From IMG/VR virus record IMGVR_UViG_3300042340_000108, positions 1 through 46,586 of that record: 46,586 nucleotides of DNA; one strand, written 5' to 3'. The translations under genes were made by a program, and so were the position numbers. Below, in pieces: positions 8,669 through 16,496 of this stretch. Positions within the stretch are counted from its first letter, which is position 1. Each line of letters begins with the position of its first letter. The DNA comes from a virus. Under the pieces are notes generated by a model, which saw only the letters and a list, made by a program, of their open reading frames with translations, had not been told where the DNA came from and searched no databases.

Positions 8669-9187
8669 ATGAACATCTTCGTTCTCAATGCAAATCCGAT
8701 TCTTGCTGCTGAAGACATGTGTGACAAGCACGTTGTCAAGATGATCGTGGAAGGCTGTCAGATGCTTTCCACGATTCATCGCATGGCTGGCAGCCATGTC
8801 GCGTATGCTCCTGTGAACCTGTACAAGCAATCCTTTACCAATCATCCATGCACGGTTTGGGCAAGGCAGTCGTTTGACAACTACTTGTGGCTTGCCCGTC
8901 ATACTCACAAACTTTCCTTGGAGTACTCCCGTAGATACGGAAGGATCCACAAGGCGCACGACATGACGATTTGGTTCCTTCGGGTCATACCGCACATCGT
9001 GGGAACGGCAGACATGACTCCATTCGCACAGGCAATGCCTGATCAATACAAGCATCAGAATGCCGTGATTGCCTACAGGCAATACTATCTTGGGGAAAAA
9101 GCACGGTTTGCAAAATGGAAGGATGGAAATGTTCCTGATTGGTTTCAGCAGAAAAATCCGATGCTCGGTCTAGAGGTTCCTGCATAG
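8669..9187 (+). CDS. Conserved phage protein of unknown function (MNIF...CDKHVVKM family)
   Basis: 172 residues. It belongs to a protein family seen in many phages, with conserved N-terminus MNIFVLN, then CDKHVVKMIVEGCQMLSTIHR, then NHPCTVWARQS, then SRRYGRIHKAH, and a C-terminal AMPDQYKHQNAVIAYRQYY and FAKWK. The conserved H, C, K and R residues suggest an enzyme or nucleic-acid protein, but no activity is assigned. It has its own strong host-type promoter and a likely leaderless start, pointing to early expression, and lies just upstream of gp46. Confidence 0.6.
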   Translation: MNIFVLNANPILAAEDMCDKHVVKMIVEGCQMLSTIHRMAGSHVAYAPVNLYKQSFTNHPCTVWARQSFDNYLWLARHTHKLSLEYSRRYGRIHKAHDMTIWFLRVIPHIVGTADMTPFAQAMPDQYKHQNAVIAYRQYYLGEKARFAKWKDGNVPDWFQQKNPMLGLEVPA

Positions 9188-9205
9188 ATACTGATGGAGT
9201 GAACG

Positions 9206-10930
9206 ATGATCGTATTTGAAAAGATCCGTTGGAAGAACTTTCTTTCATATGGCAACTACTTCACCCAGATCACGCTGAACAAGTCAGAGATGACTCTTAT
9301 CTGCGGTGACAATGGTGCGGGAAAGACCACCTTCCTCGACGCGATATGCTTCTGCCTCTTCGGCAAGCCGTTCCGAAACATCAACATCCCACAACTCGCA
9401 AACAGCATCAATGGCAAGGATTGCCTTGTCGAGTGCGAGTTCACTATTGGTCCAAACAAGTACTTGGTGAAGCGCGGACTGAGTCCCAAGGTATTCGAAG
9501 TCTACAAGAACGGAACCCTGCTTGATCAGGATTCCAAGTCGAAGGACTATCAGAAGATGCTTGAGGAGCAGATCCTCAAGATGTCCTACAAGTCATTCTG
9601 TCAGGTCGTGATCTTGGGAAGCACCAACTACATCCCGTTCATGCGACTTCCTGCCGCAGACAGGCGATCCATCGTGGAATCCCTGCTCGACATCGGCATA
9701 TTCTCGTCCATGAACGTGGTGTTGAAGAACCGAATCGCATCGAACCGCGAGGACATTCGATCCTGCGAGTCGGGGATTGAGATCCTACAGAACAAGGTGG
9801 ACACTCAGAGAAAGTACCTCAATATGCTTGAGGAGAAAAGCCGTTCATCCCTTGAGGGCATAGAGTCCGACATAGAGGAGAACAAGAAGACACGCGATTC
9901 CCTTTCCTCCGTGGTGACTCGCGGCGGAAACCTACTGAGCAATCTTTCCAAGAACAGGGATCTCCTTCGCAAGAAGTATCAGGCTATCGCTGATCTCAAT
10001 AAGATTCGCAACAGCCTTGAGAAGAAACTCAATGCATTGCAGATGGAGATATCCGTCTACATGACGGTGGAGGACATGACTTGCCCCTCCTGTGGACAGG
10101 CACTCACGGATGAACACCGTGAGAAGGAGACGAAGGCAAAGCAGGAGAAGGAAGGGGAGATCCGCAAGGCATTGCTCAATGTCGAGGGGATGATTGCAAC
10201 CGAGGAGAAGTTCATTGAGGACAATAAACTTGCATCGGCAGAGACTGAGTACAGCAAGTTGTCCGATATTCTCAGCGAACACAGGCAAAAACTTGGAGTT
10301 GCAGAGAAGATCCTTGAGCGTCTGATGTCCGATGTGGAGAAGATCCGCAAGTCGCAGCAGACTCTTGACGATGAGCAGACTGCCCTTGAGGAACTTGAGG
10401 ACAAGGTTGCTTCAGCAAGAAAGAATCTTGATGATCGTCTGCATGAGCAGAAGTTGTTGTCATCGGCACAGAACATCCTGAAGGACACGGGCATCAAGAC
10501 CAAGATTATCAGGCATTACCTGCCCATCATGAACAAGATGATCAACCACTATCTTGCTTGCATGGATTTCTTCGTGCAGTTCAACCTTGACGACAACTTC
10601 GATGAGACGATCAAGTCCCGCCACCGCGACGAATTCACCTATGCATCGTTCAGTGAGGGAGAGAAGATGCGTATCGATCTGTCTCTTCTTCTTGCTTGGC
10701 GCGAGATCGCACGGTTGAAGAACAGCACCAACTGCAATCTTCTTGTGCTTGACGAGGTATTTGATTCAAGCCTCGACGGAACGGGAATGGACGAGTTCAT
10801 GAAGTTGCTCAAGAGCATGGGCGAAAGATGCAACATATTCGTCATATCGCACAAGAGCGATCAGTTGATGGATAAGTTTCAGGATGTATTGGTCTTCAAG
10901 AAGAAGAACAACTTCAGCAGGATACAATGA
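9206..10930 (+). CDS. 46: Recombination endonuclease subunit gp46 (SbcC/Rad50 family)
   Basis: ATPase subunit of the gp46-gp47 end-processing complex. It has 574 residues (T4: 560). Walker A is G-D-N-G-A-G-K-T at 34-41. Coiled-coil arms flank the zinc hook C-P-S-C at 293-296. The C-terminal half carries the signature-like FSEGEKMRIDLSLLL and Walker B LLVLDEVFD near residues 512-520. The start ATG is preceded by TGGAG. It overlaps the next gene by ATGA. gp47 is encoded apart at 3311. Confidence 0.95.
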   Translation: MIVFEKIRWKNFLSYGNYFTQITLNKSEMTLICGDNGAGKTTFLDAICFCLFGKPFRNINIPQLANSINGKDCLVECEFTIGPNKYLVKRGLSPKVFEVYKNGTLLDQDSKSKDYQKMLEEQILKMSYKSFCQVVILGSTNYIPFMRLPAADRRSIVESLLDIGIFSSMNVVLKNRIASNREDIRSCESGIEILQNKVDTQRKYLNMLEEKSRSSLEGIESDIEENKKTRDSLSSVVTRGGNLLSNLSKNRDLLRKKYQAIADLNKIRNSLEKKLNALQMEISVYMTVEDMTCPSCGQALTDEHREKETKAKQEKEGEIRKALLNVEGMIATEEKFIEDNKLASAETEYSKLSDILSEHRQKLGVAEKILERLMSDVEKIRKSQQTLDDEQTALEELEDKVASARKNLDDRLHEQKLLSSAQNILKDTGIKTKIIRHYLPIMNKMINHYLACMDFFVQFNLDDNFDETIKSRHRDEFTYASFSEGEKMRIDLSLLLAWREIARLKNSTNCNLLVLDEVFDSSLDGTGMDEFMKLLKSMGERCNIFVISHKSDQLMDKFQDVLVFKKKNNFSRIQ

Positions 10931-11376
10931 CACACAAATATCTGAGGAACAAGTTCACAAAGGCATGGCAGTTTGCCGATGCCCATCTTTCCCGTGGATT
11001 CAGCAACGCAAAGGTGTCGGAGGAAGTGAAGGATATTCGCGAGATATCCTGTCATGGTTCCGAGGACTTGAACATCCCACCCTGCGATGGCAGGGGAGAC
11101 AGCAGGAAGTTTCCTGGATCGTTCGTCTGCGAAAGATGTGCCTGTGGGGACTTCAGCCACACGCAACTCAAGAATCTTTCTGATAGCCACTATTCAAAGT
11201 TGGACTATCCAAGGATCTTTTGCCCGAAGCAGATGCCTGGTTTCAGCAACTATGTTCCACTAACGATTTCGGAGAATGATATGAGAAAGAAGTTGATTGA
11301 GGAGACATTCGGTGTAGAGTACCTATCTGAACTACTGAAGAACAAGGAGAACTCAGGTGAGCAGGAAGTGGAGTGA
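10927..11376 (+). CDS. Hypothetical cysteine-containing protein
   Basis: 149 residues; not firmly recognised. Cysteines occur as SCHG (near 39), PPC (near 50), CERCACGDF (near 66-74) and FCPKQ (near 96), which could bind zinc. The C-terminus is a charged helix (RKKLIEETFGVEYLSELLKNKENSGEQEVE). It lies between gp46 and gp45 and overlaps both neighbours, so it is co-translated with replication and recombination genes. A role in that machinery is a guess from position. Confidence 0.5.
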   Translation: MTHKYLRNKFTKAWQFADAHLSRGFSNAKVSEEVKDIREISCHGSEDLNIPPCDGRGDSRKFPGSFVCERCACGDFSHTQLKNLSDSHYSKLDYPRIFCPKQMPGFSNYVPLTISENDMRKKLIEETFGVEYLSELLKNKENSGEQEVE

Positions 11377-11551
11377 CAACGATTTCGATCCCCTCGACCG
11401 CACACATGCTTCATCGCGTGGGCGAAAGCACGAACGCAGAGGTCAGAGGCATGATCGCAAGCATCACCTGAAGGATCTCAAGGACATGGTAAACAACGGT
11501 GAGGACGTTGAGGTCGATGACATCATGGATACTTTTGAGGATGAACAATGA
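11357..11551 (+). CDS. Small basic-acidic hypothetical protein before gp45
   Basis: 64 residues starting with GTG at 11357, which overlaps the 3' end of the preceding gene. The first half is Arg/His/Lys-rich (THASSRGRKHERRGQRHDRKH) and the second acidic (EDVEVDDIMDTFEDEQ). The end overlaps the gp45 start by ATGA, which supports a real, coupled gene. The function is unknown. Confidence 0.5.
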   Translation: MSRKWSDNDFDPLDRTHASSRGRKHERRGQRHDRKHHLKDLKDMVNNGEDVEVDDIMDTFEDEQ

Positions 11552-12225
11552 AGATCAGCAAGAAGACATTTGACATTCTGAAGAACTTTTCGGGAATCCG
11601 CTCGTCCATCTATGTGGACAAGGGAAACATGATCCGCACGGTGTCCCCTGCCAAGAACATCATGGCAGAGGTCAAGGTGGATGAATCGTTTCCCAAGCCG
11701 TTCGCAATCTTCGATCTTGGCAAGTTCATTGCCACTACAAGCCTGTTCAACGAACCCGACTACGAGTTCGATGACAAGTATGTCGTTGTGAACTCGCAGA
11801 AGGGTGGTGCGGTTCAGTACTTCTATGCCGACGAGAAGTTGGTCGAGAAGGCAAACAAGACGATCAAGATGCCTGATCTGACGGCAGAGTTCGATCTGTC
11901 AGCATCCGAGATCGCAGAGGTCCAGAAGGCAGCATCGATCCTGCAACTCGACACCATCTGCATCCGCGGCAATGTTACCACGGGTGGGATTGAGATCATT
12001 GCATTCGACCGCAAGATCGGCTTGAACAGCACATCAAATACCTACAAGGTTCCAATCAAGGCAAAGAAGGCAGAGCCGAATCTTTCGGTCTACATCGACA
12101 TCGAACTGATGAAGATGCTCTCCGATGACTATTCGGTCGAGATCGGCGGAACTGCCGTTGCCAAGTTCGTTGGAAACAAGAATGGCGTTACCTATTGGAT
12201 TGCTCTCCGTTCAGACTCAAAGTAA
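11548..12225 (+). CDS. 45: Sliding clamp, DNA polymerase accessory protein gp45
   Basis: Trimeric ring clamp that tethers gp43 to DNA and, in T4, activates late transcription with gp55. It has 225 residues (T4 gp45: 228). Recognised by the N-terminal MKISKKTFDILKNFSGIRSS, the internal VSPAKNIMAEV, FAIFDLGKFI (T4-like YDLNGFL region) and the C-terminal VTYWIALR strand. It is the first of the cluster 45-44-62-regA, the same order as in T4. The ATGA overlap with the preceding small gene suggests coupling. Confidence 0.95.
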   Translation: MKISKKTFDILKNFSGIRSSIYVDKGNMIRTVSPAKNIMAEVKVDESFPKPFAIFDLGKFIATTSLFNEPDYEFDDKYVVVNSQKGGAVQYFYADEKLVEKANKTIKMPDLTAEFDLSASEIAEVQKAASILQLDTICIRGNVTTGGIEIIAFDRKIGLNSTSNTYKVPIKAKKAEPNLSVYIDIELMKMLSDDYSVEIGGTAVAKFVGNKNGVTYWIALRSDSK

Positions 12226-12235
12226 GGAGTGAACA

Positions 12236-13183
12236 ATGCTTGCTACAGATGAATATCTGTGGTCAGAGAAGTATCGTCCGCGCAGGATCGCAGACTGCGT
12301 TCTTCCACAGGATCTCTTGAAGACATTCAACGAGTCCGTAGAGAAGGGGCAGATTCAGAACATGCTCCTTGCGGGTGGACCAGGCGTGGGAAAGACGACC
12401 ATTGCCAAGGCACTCTGCGAGGAGATGGGTTCCGATTGGATCATCATCAACTGCTCAGAGGATGGAAACATCGACACGCTGCGGACTCGCATCCGCGAGT
12501 TTGCTAGTTCAGTCTCCTTCACGGGTGGCACCAAGGTGGTCATCCTTGACGAGTTTGACTACTCCAATCCCCAATCCATGCAGCCAGCACTTCGTGGCTT
12601 TATGGAGGAGTTCTCAAAGAACTGCCGCTTCATCCTCACTTGCAACTACAAGAATCGCATCATTCAGCCGCTGCATTCCCGATGCACGGTGATCGATTTC
12701 CGCATCCCATCGGCTGAGAAGCCAAAGATGGCAAAGCAGATGCACAAGAGGATCTGTGCCATCCTTGACTCCGAGGAGATTGAGTACGATGAGAAGGTCA
12801 TTGCTGAACTCGTCATGCGTAGATTCCCCGACTTCCGCAAGTTGATCAATGACTTGCAGAAGTATTCCTTGGGGGGAAAGATCGATGTTGGCATCCTTGG
12901 CACGACTGCAAGCGACAAGGTTCAGGATCTCATCGGCTTCATGAAGAAGAAGGAGTTCGGTTCCATCCGCAAGTGGGTGGCTACGAACATCGACAACGAT
13001 CATGTCGGGTTGTTCCGCACCATCTATGATGGGCTGTACGAGATCCTTGAGCCTCAGTCCATTCCACAGGCAATCCTCACGCTTGCTGACTATCAGTACA
13101 AGGCAGCATTCGTTGCGGATCAGGAAATCAACACTATGGCTTGTCTGAGTGAACTGATGGTTTCATGCGAGTTCAAGAAATGA
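12236..13183 (+). CDS. 44: Clamp loader ATPase subunit gp44
   Basis: AAA+ subunit (4 copies with 1 gp62) that opens and loads the gp45 ring. It has 315 residues (T4: 319). N-terminal LWSEKYRPRRIADCVLP is the clamp-loader signature. Walker A is G-G-P-G-V-G-K-T at 47-54, Walker B is ILDEFD with D105-E106, and the arginine-finger motif is H-S-R-C near residue 145. The ribosome site AAGGAG precedes the ATG. It overlaps gp62 by ATGA, ensuring matched synthesis. Confidence 0.96.
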   Translation: MLATDEYLWSEKYRPRRIADCVLPQDLLKTFNESVEKGQIQNMLLAGGPGVGKTTIAKALCEEMGSDWIIINCSEDGNIDTLRTRIREFASSVSFTGGTKVVILDEFDYSNPQSMQPALRGFMEEFSKNCRFILTCNYKNRIIQPLHSRCTVIDFRIPSAEKPKMAKQMHKRICAILDSEEIEYDEKVIAELVMRRFPDFRKLINDLQKYSLGGKIDVGILGTTASDKVQDLIGFMKKKEFGSIRKWVATNIDNDHVGLFRTIYDGLYEILEPQSIPQAILTLADYQYKAAFVADQEINTMACLSELMVSCEFKK

Positions 13184-13581
13184 GCAGCAATCCATTCGAT
13201 TTCATGAACAGCATCAACCAGACCAAGGTCAATCTAATCCGTGATGAGGGAAGGGGGGCATCCGAGTATGCCCCCTATCTCATGAACAAGGGTCTGTCTC
13301 AGTTTCCCGACACGATCATGCAAGCAAATGCCATGAACCGCGTCGGGTTCTTGGACAAGCAGATGCAGTACGAGTACATGCTCCACTCCATCCGCCCACG
13401 GAAAAGATACTCCAAGTGGGCAAAGAAGGAAGATGCTGAACTTGTGCAGACTATCTGTGATATTTTCGGTTGCTCTGCCAAGAAGGCAGAGGAGATCCGT
13501 GATGTCCTTGGGGCTAAGACCATTGCCAAGGTGATCAAGGCAAGTCAAGAATCTATTGGGGGTATCCAAAATGCTAAATAA
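13180..13581 (+). CDS. 62: Clamp loader small subunit gp62
   Basis: Fifth subunit of the T4-type clamp loader. The ATG at 13180 overlaps the gp44 stop and gives 133 residues; an in-frame ATG at 13165 inside gp44 is less likely. T4 gp62 is longer (187), so this is a compact version as in other non-enteric T4-like phages. MSSNPFDFMNSINQTK at the N-terminus and the central RKRYSKWAKK fit the family, and position between gp44 and regA is decisive. A strong RNA hairpin lies in its 5' part. Confidence 0.85.
   Translation: MSSNPFDFMNSINQTKVNLIRDEGRGASEYAPYLMNKGLSQFPDTIMQANAMNRVGFLDKQMQYEYMLHSIRPRKRYSKWAKKEDAELVQTICDIFGCSAKKAEEIRDVLGAKTIAKVIKASQESIGGIQNAK
13253..13276 (+). other. Strong intragenic RNA hairpin in gp62
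   Basis: GGGGGCAT (13254-13261) pairs perfectly with ATGCCCCC (13268-13275) around the loop CCGAGT, with a possible G-U pair outside. It lies about 75 bases into gp62 and has no T tract, so it is not a standard terminator. It might pause ribosomes, protect mRNA or be coincidental. Confidence 0.45.
13573..13580 (+). promoter_or_regulatory. Late promoter candidate (GCTAAATA) before regA
   Basis: CTAAATA at 13574-13580 overlaps the gp62 stop codon and lies 42 bases upstream of the regA ATG at 13623. It has the same core as the sites at 4371 and 36476. It would allow regA to be made late, independent of the clamp operon. Confidence 0.45.
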
Positions 13582-13622
13582 TCAAGTACATCAAACTATG
13601 ATGATTGATTGGCGAGGATACT

Positions 13623-14039
13623 ATGGAAAAAAGAATATTAAGTCTCGGAGTCGAGGATCTCCTTGAGATCAGGTTGAAGGCAGAGGACGACTTCCTAAAG
13701 GTACGGGAAACCTTGACCCGAATAGGTGTCTCCTCAAAGAAAGAAAACAAACTTTATCAGAGTTGTCATATACTTCACAAGCGTGGTAAGTTCTACATCG
13801 TTCATTTCAAGGAACTATTTGCCTTGGATGGACTGCCTACCGACATAGACGACACGGACATCGGCAGGAGAAACACCATAGCCAATCTCCTTGAGGAATG
13901 GGGTCTTGTGGAGATAGTTGATTCAAAGAAGGCAAGTGAACCCATAGTCTCGCTTGCTCAGATGAAAATAATCCCACACAAAGACAAGCAGAACTGGGAA
14001 CTCGTACCTAAATACCATATAGGTAAGAAGAAACCCTGA
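13623..14039 (+). CDS. regA: Translational repressor RegA
   Basis: RNA-binding protein that in T4 blocks ribosome binding on many early mRNAs, including those for gp44 and gp45. The start ATG at 13623 is preceded by GAGGA; an upstream TTG at 13605 is in frame but precedes that site. It has 138 residues (T4: 122, with a few extra N-terminal residues here). Conserved blocks are EDDFLKVRETLTRIG, LYQSCHILHKRGKFYIVHFKE, LLEEWGLVEIV and WELVPKYHIG, all nearly matching T4 RegA. It is downstream of gp62, as in T4. Confidence 0.95.
   Translation: MEKRILSLGVEDLLEIRLKAEDDFLKVRETLTRIGVSSKKENKLYQSCHILHKRGKFYIVHFKELFALDGLPTDIDDTDIGRRNTIANLLEEWGLVEIVDSKKASEPIVSLAQMKIIPHKDKQNWELVPKYHIGKKKP
14007..14014 (+). 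promoter_or_regulatory. Late promoter candidate (CCTAAATA) in the 3' end of regA
   Basis: CTAAATA at 14008-14014 lies within the last codons of regA, 45 bases before the glycosyltransferase start at 14059, which has the ribosome site AAAAGGAAT. The spacing fits a late leader, but the site is coding and could be chance. Confidence 0.35.
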
Positions 14040-14058
14040 CCCAAAAGGAATATACATT

Positions 14059-15336
14059 ATGCGTCCAACTGTTACACTATGCATGATCGTGAAGAACGAG
14101 TCGCACATCATTCATGAATGTCTGAACTCGGTCTACAAGTACATCGACTACTGGGTCATCTGCGACACGGGTTCCACCGACAACACCAAGCAAATCATCA
14201 CCGACTTCTTCAAGGAGAAGGGCATTCCTGGTGAGATTCATGACCATGAGTGGAAGAACTTCGGTCATAATCGCACACTTGCATTCAAGGCAGCAGAGGG
14301 CAAGGCAGACTATGCCTGGGTCATTGATGCAGACGATTATCTTGAGGGTGAACTGATTCTTCCCCCCACCACGGAAGTTGATAGTTATGCCCTTCGTATC
14401 AAGCGAGGATCCTTCTTTTGGTGGCGCAATCAGGTGTTCAAGTTGGATTCCAAGTGGGAATACAAGGGTGTCCTGCACGAATATGCTGCTTGCGAGAAGC
14501 AGAATCCTCGCGTTGTGAAACTTGAGGGCAACTACAACATCTGCGCGAGAACGATGGGTGGAGCAAGGAATGTTGGCATTACTCCGATTGAGAAGTACAG
14601 CCGCGATGCTGTGGTTCTTGAGGAGGCAATGAAGGAAGATCCAACCAACACCCGCCATCAGTTCTATCTTGCCCAATCGTACTTCGACTCGCAGCAGTGG
14701 GAGAAGTCAGCGGAGGCATATCAGAAGCGTGTTGACATGGGTGGGTGGGAGGAAGAGGTATTCTACTCTCTATACCGCATTGCAATGATCGCGGCAATCA
14801 CCAACAAGCCTTTCGGTGAGATCAAGGAGAGGTTCCTCATGGCATGGAACTATCGCCCGATCCGTGCAGAACCCTTGTATCAGGTATCGAAGTTGTATCG
14901 CATGATCAATCAGCCAAGACTTGCATATCTTTATGCAACTATGGCAAAGACAATGCCATATCCCAAGTTCGACATTCTCTTCATAGATGAGGATGTCTAT
15001 AAGTGGCAGATTGACGATGAGATTGCATCGACGGCATTCTATCTCCACAAGTTTGACGATGGAATCTCTGCCTGTAGATCCCTGTTGGAAAACCCATTGT
15101 ATCCCGAGCAAGAGAAGCCAAGGATGCAGCAGAATCTTGCTCTCTATCAGCAGAAGATGCAGGAGATGGGTCATATGGTTTCTGCCATGCGGGACATGGA
15201 GAACTCAAAGCCCCAAACACCCAAGATTGATTTAGTTGCTTCTACGCTGAACAACCAGAAGGATGAGGATGATCGCAGGGATCGTCTGAAGAAACTTCTG
15301 AATCGCAAGAAGGATCGCAAGGCAAAGAGCCGCTGA
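14059..15336 (+). CDS. Family 2 glycosyltransferase with TPR-like region
   Basis: Nucleotide-sugar-dependent transferase of the GT-A fold. It has 425 residues. The N-terminal domain starts VTLCMIVKNESHIIHECLNS, followed by the nucleotide-binding DTGSTDNT at 36-43 and the metal-binding D-A-D-D at 90-93. From about residue 190 the sequence is helical with TPR character (TRHQFYLAQSYFDSQQWEKSAEAYQKRV), a combination common in phage and bacterial glycan-modifying transferases. The C-terminus is highly basic. It is separate from the main glycan cassette at 22435-33107 but may serve the same glycan. Acceptor and sugar are unknown. Confidence 0.8.
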   Translation: MRPTVTLCMIVKNESHIIHECLNSVYKYIDYWVICDTGSTDNTKQIITDFFKEKGIPGEIHDHEWKNFGHNRTLAFKAAEGKADYAWVIDADDYLEGELILPPTTEVDSYALRIKRGSFFWWRNQVFKLDSKWEYKGVLHEYAACEKQNPRVVKLEGNYNICARTMGGARNVGITPIEKYSRDAVVLEEAMKEDPTNTRHQFYLAQSYFDSQQWEKSAEAYQKRVDMGGWEEEVFYSLYRIAMIAAITNKPFGEIKERFLMAWNYRPIRAEPLYQVSKLYRMINQPRLAYLYATMAKTMPYPKFDILFIDEDVYKWQIDDEIASTAFYLHKFDDGISACRSLLENPLYPEQEKPRMQQNLALYQQKMQEMGHMVSAMRDMENSKPQTPKIDLVASTLNNQKDEDDRRDRLKKLLNRKKDRKAKSR

Positions 15337-15343
15337 GGACATC

Positions 15344-15847
15344 ATGAACTTGAATATCTTTAGAATGAATTCAGAGGCATCTATGCCTCGGTTTGCCACG
15401 GATCAGTCTGCTTGCTTCGACCTCTGTGCCTGTCTGAAGGGTGTCAGCAAGATCAAGGGTTATTCGATGATGAATGAACCCATTGATCTCTACTGCAATG
15501 TCGATAGTTTTGAGATACCCATTGAGTTTCGTGTATTGGTTCCTACGGGATTGATATTCGACATTCCACCAGGTTACTCAATAAGAATCCATCCGCGATC
15601 TGGACTTTCTTTCAAGAATGGGCTTGTAACTCAGAACGCAGAGGGTATAGTTGATTCCGACTATGTCGAGGAGTGCTTCATCATGCTGAAGAATGATTCT
15701 CTGCAACGGCAGACGATCACTCATGGAATGAGGATAGCACAGGCAGAGTTGGTACGAGACATCGACTACACGATCTTCGAAACCTTGGTGAAGCCATCGT
15801 TGAAGACCGATAGGAATGGTGGGTTTGGAAGCACAGGCGTGAACTGA
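15344..15847 (+). CDS. dut: dUTP diphosphatase (dUTPase)
   Basis: Hydrolyses dUTP to dUMP, preventing uracil incorporation and supplying dUMP to ThyX. The 167 residues contain all five trimeric-dUTPase motifs: 1, SACFDLCA (22-29); 2, HPRSGLSFKNG (83-93); 3, GIVDSDY (101-107) with the catalytic Asp at 104; 4, GMRIAQAELV (128-137); 5, RNGGFGSTG (157-165). An insert of about 25 residues (30-55) after motif 1 is longer than in short bacterial enzymes. The ribosome site GAGGA precedes the start. Confidence 0.93.
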   Translation: MNLNIFRMNSEASMPRFATDQSACFDLCACLKGVSKIKGYSMMNEPIDLYCNVDSFEIPIEFRVLVPTGLIFDIPPGYSIRIHPRSGLSFKNGLVTQNAEGIVDSDYVEECFIMLKNDSLQRQTITHGMRIAQAELVRDIDYTIFETLVKPSLKTDRNGGFGSTGVN

Positions 15848-15864
15848 TCATAATGGAGAAACAA

Positions 15865-16233
15865 ATGACCCGAGAAGAACTACTGAAGCATCATGAGGTT
15901 CTCTGCAAGCAAGCGCGTGACCTCATGGACAAGAAGAACCGAGACTATGCTGGAAACGATGGCAAGGAGCCATTTGCGAACTTCACTCGCGTGGAGACAA
16001 TGGGAATCTGCTCGACGGAGCAGGGATTCATGGTTCGCCTCACCGACAAGATGAGCCGTCTGTCGTCTATCCTTGAGTCGGGAAACAACCATGTAAAGGA
16101 CGAGTCCTTTGAGGACACGATGGTGGATGTGATCAACTACATCATTCTGCTGTCTGCCTACAGACAGGATCAGAGAATAAAGGCTCAATATGGCGAATCG
16201 CTTCAGTACTGCACTTCGAGGGAACTATCTTGA
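15865..16233 (+). CDS. DUF1599 / nucleotide-modification-associated protein
   Basis: The start ATG at 15865 is chosen because GGAGA at 15855-15859 is well spaced for it; the in-frame ATG at 15853 lacks a ribosome site. The product has 122 residues. KKNRDYAGNDGKEPFANFTRVE, MVRLTDKMSRL and SFEDTMVDVINYIILLSAYR match the DUF1599 family, an all-alpha MazG-like fold often found in phage nucleotide-metabolism clusters. Its placement directly after dUTPase supports a role in nucleotide handling. The substrate is unknown. Confidence 0.7.
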   Translation: MTREELLKHHEVLCKQARDLMDKKNRDYAGNDGKEPFANFTRVETMGICSTEQGFMVRLTDKMSRLSSILESGNNHVKDESFEDTMVDVINYIILLSAYRQDQRIKAQYGESLQYCTSRELS

Positions 16234-16496
16234 ACAATTTCAGACCAGTTGGCAAGAACGTCATGCTTCAGCGCGACTTCGGTGGACAGAAGACCACTGA
16301 GGCAGGAATCATCTACAACGAGAGGGTGACTACCAAACTCGTATGGTCAAAGGTGATTGGCGTTGGCGAAGGTGTCAAGGAAGACATCAAGCCAGGTGAT
16401 CGTGCATTGTGGGATATCACCAAGTGCAAGGGAAAGCAGTATGGTGAATACGACGTTATTGACGAAGAACACATCTACATGGTGGAGCGCGAATAA
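16230..16496 (+). CDS. GroES-like co-chaperonin (gp31-type)
   Basis: 88 residues. The start is TTG at 16230, overlapping the preceding TGA (TTGA); no ATG fits. The fold pattern is that of GroES: FRPVGKNVMLQRD, a mobile loop ending T-E-A-G-I-I-Y (the GroEL-binding AGII-type triad), VIGVGEGVKEDIKPGDRALW, and a final strand YDVIDEEHIYMVE. T4 gp31 is 111 residues and GroES 97, so this is a compact form. It would cap host GroEL to fold the phage capsid protein. Rare start codon and coupling may keep its level low. Confidence 0.75.
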   Translation: MNNFRPVGKNVMLQRDFGGQKTTEAGIIYNERVTTKLVWSKVIGVGEGVKEDIKPGDRALWDITKCKGKQYGEYDVIDEEHIYMVERE

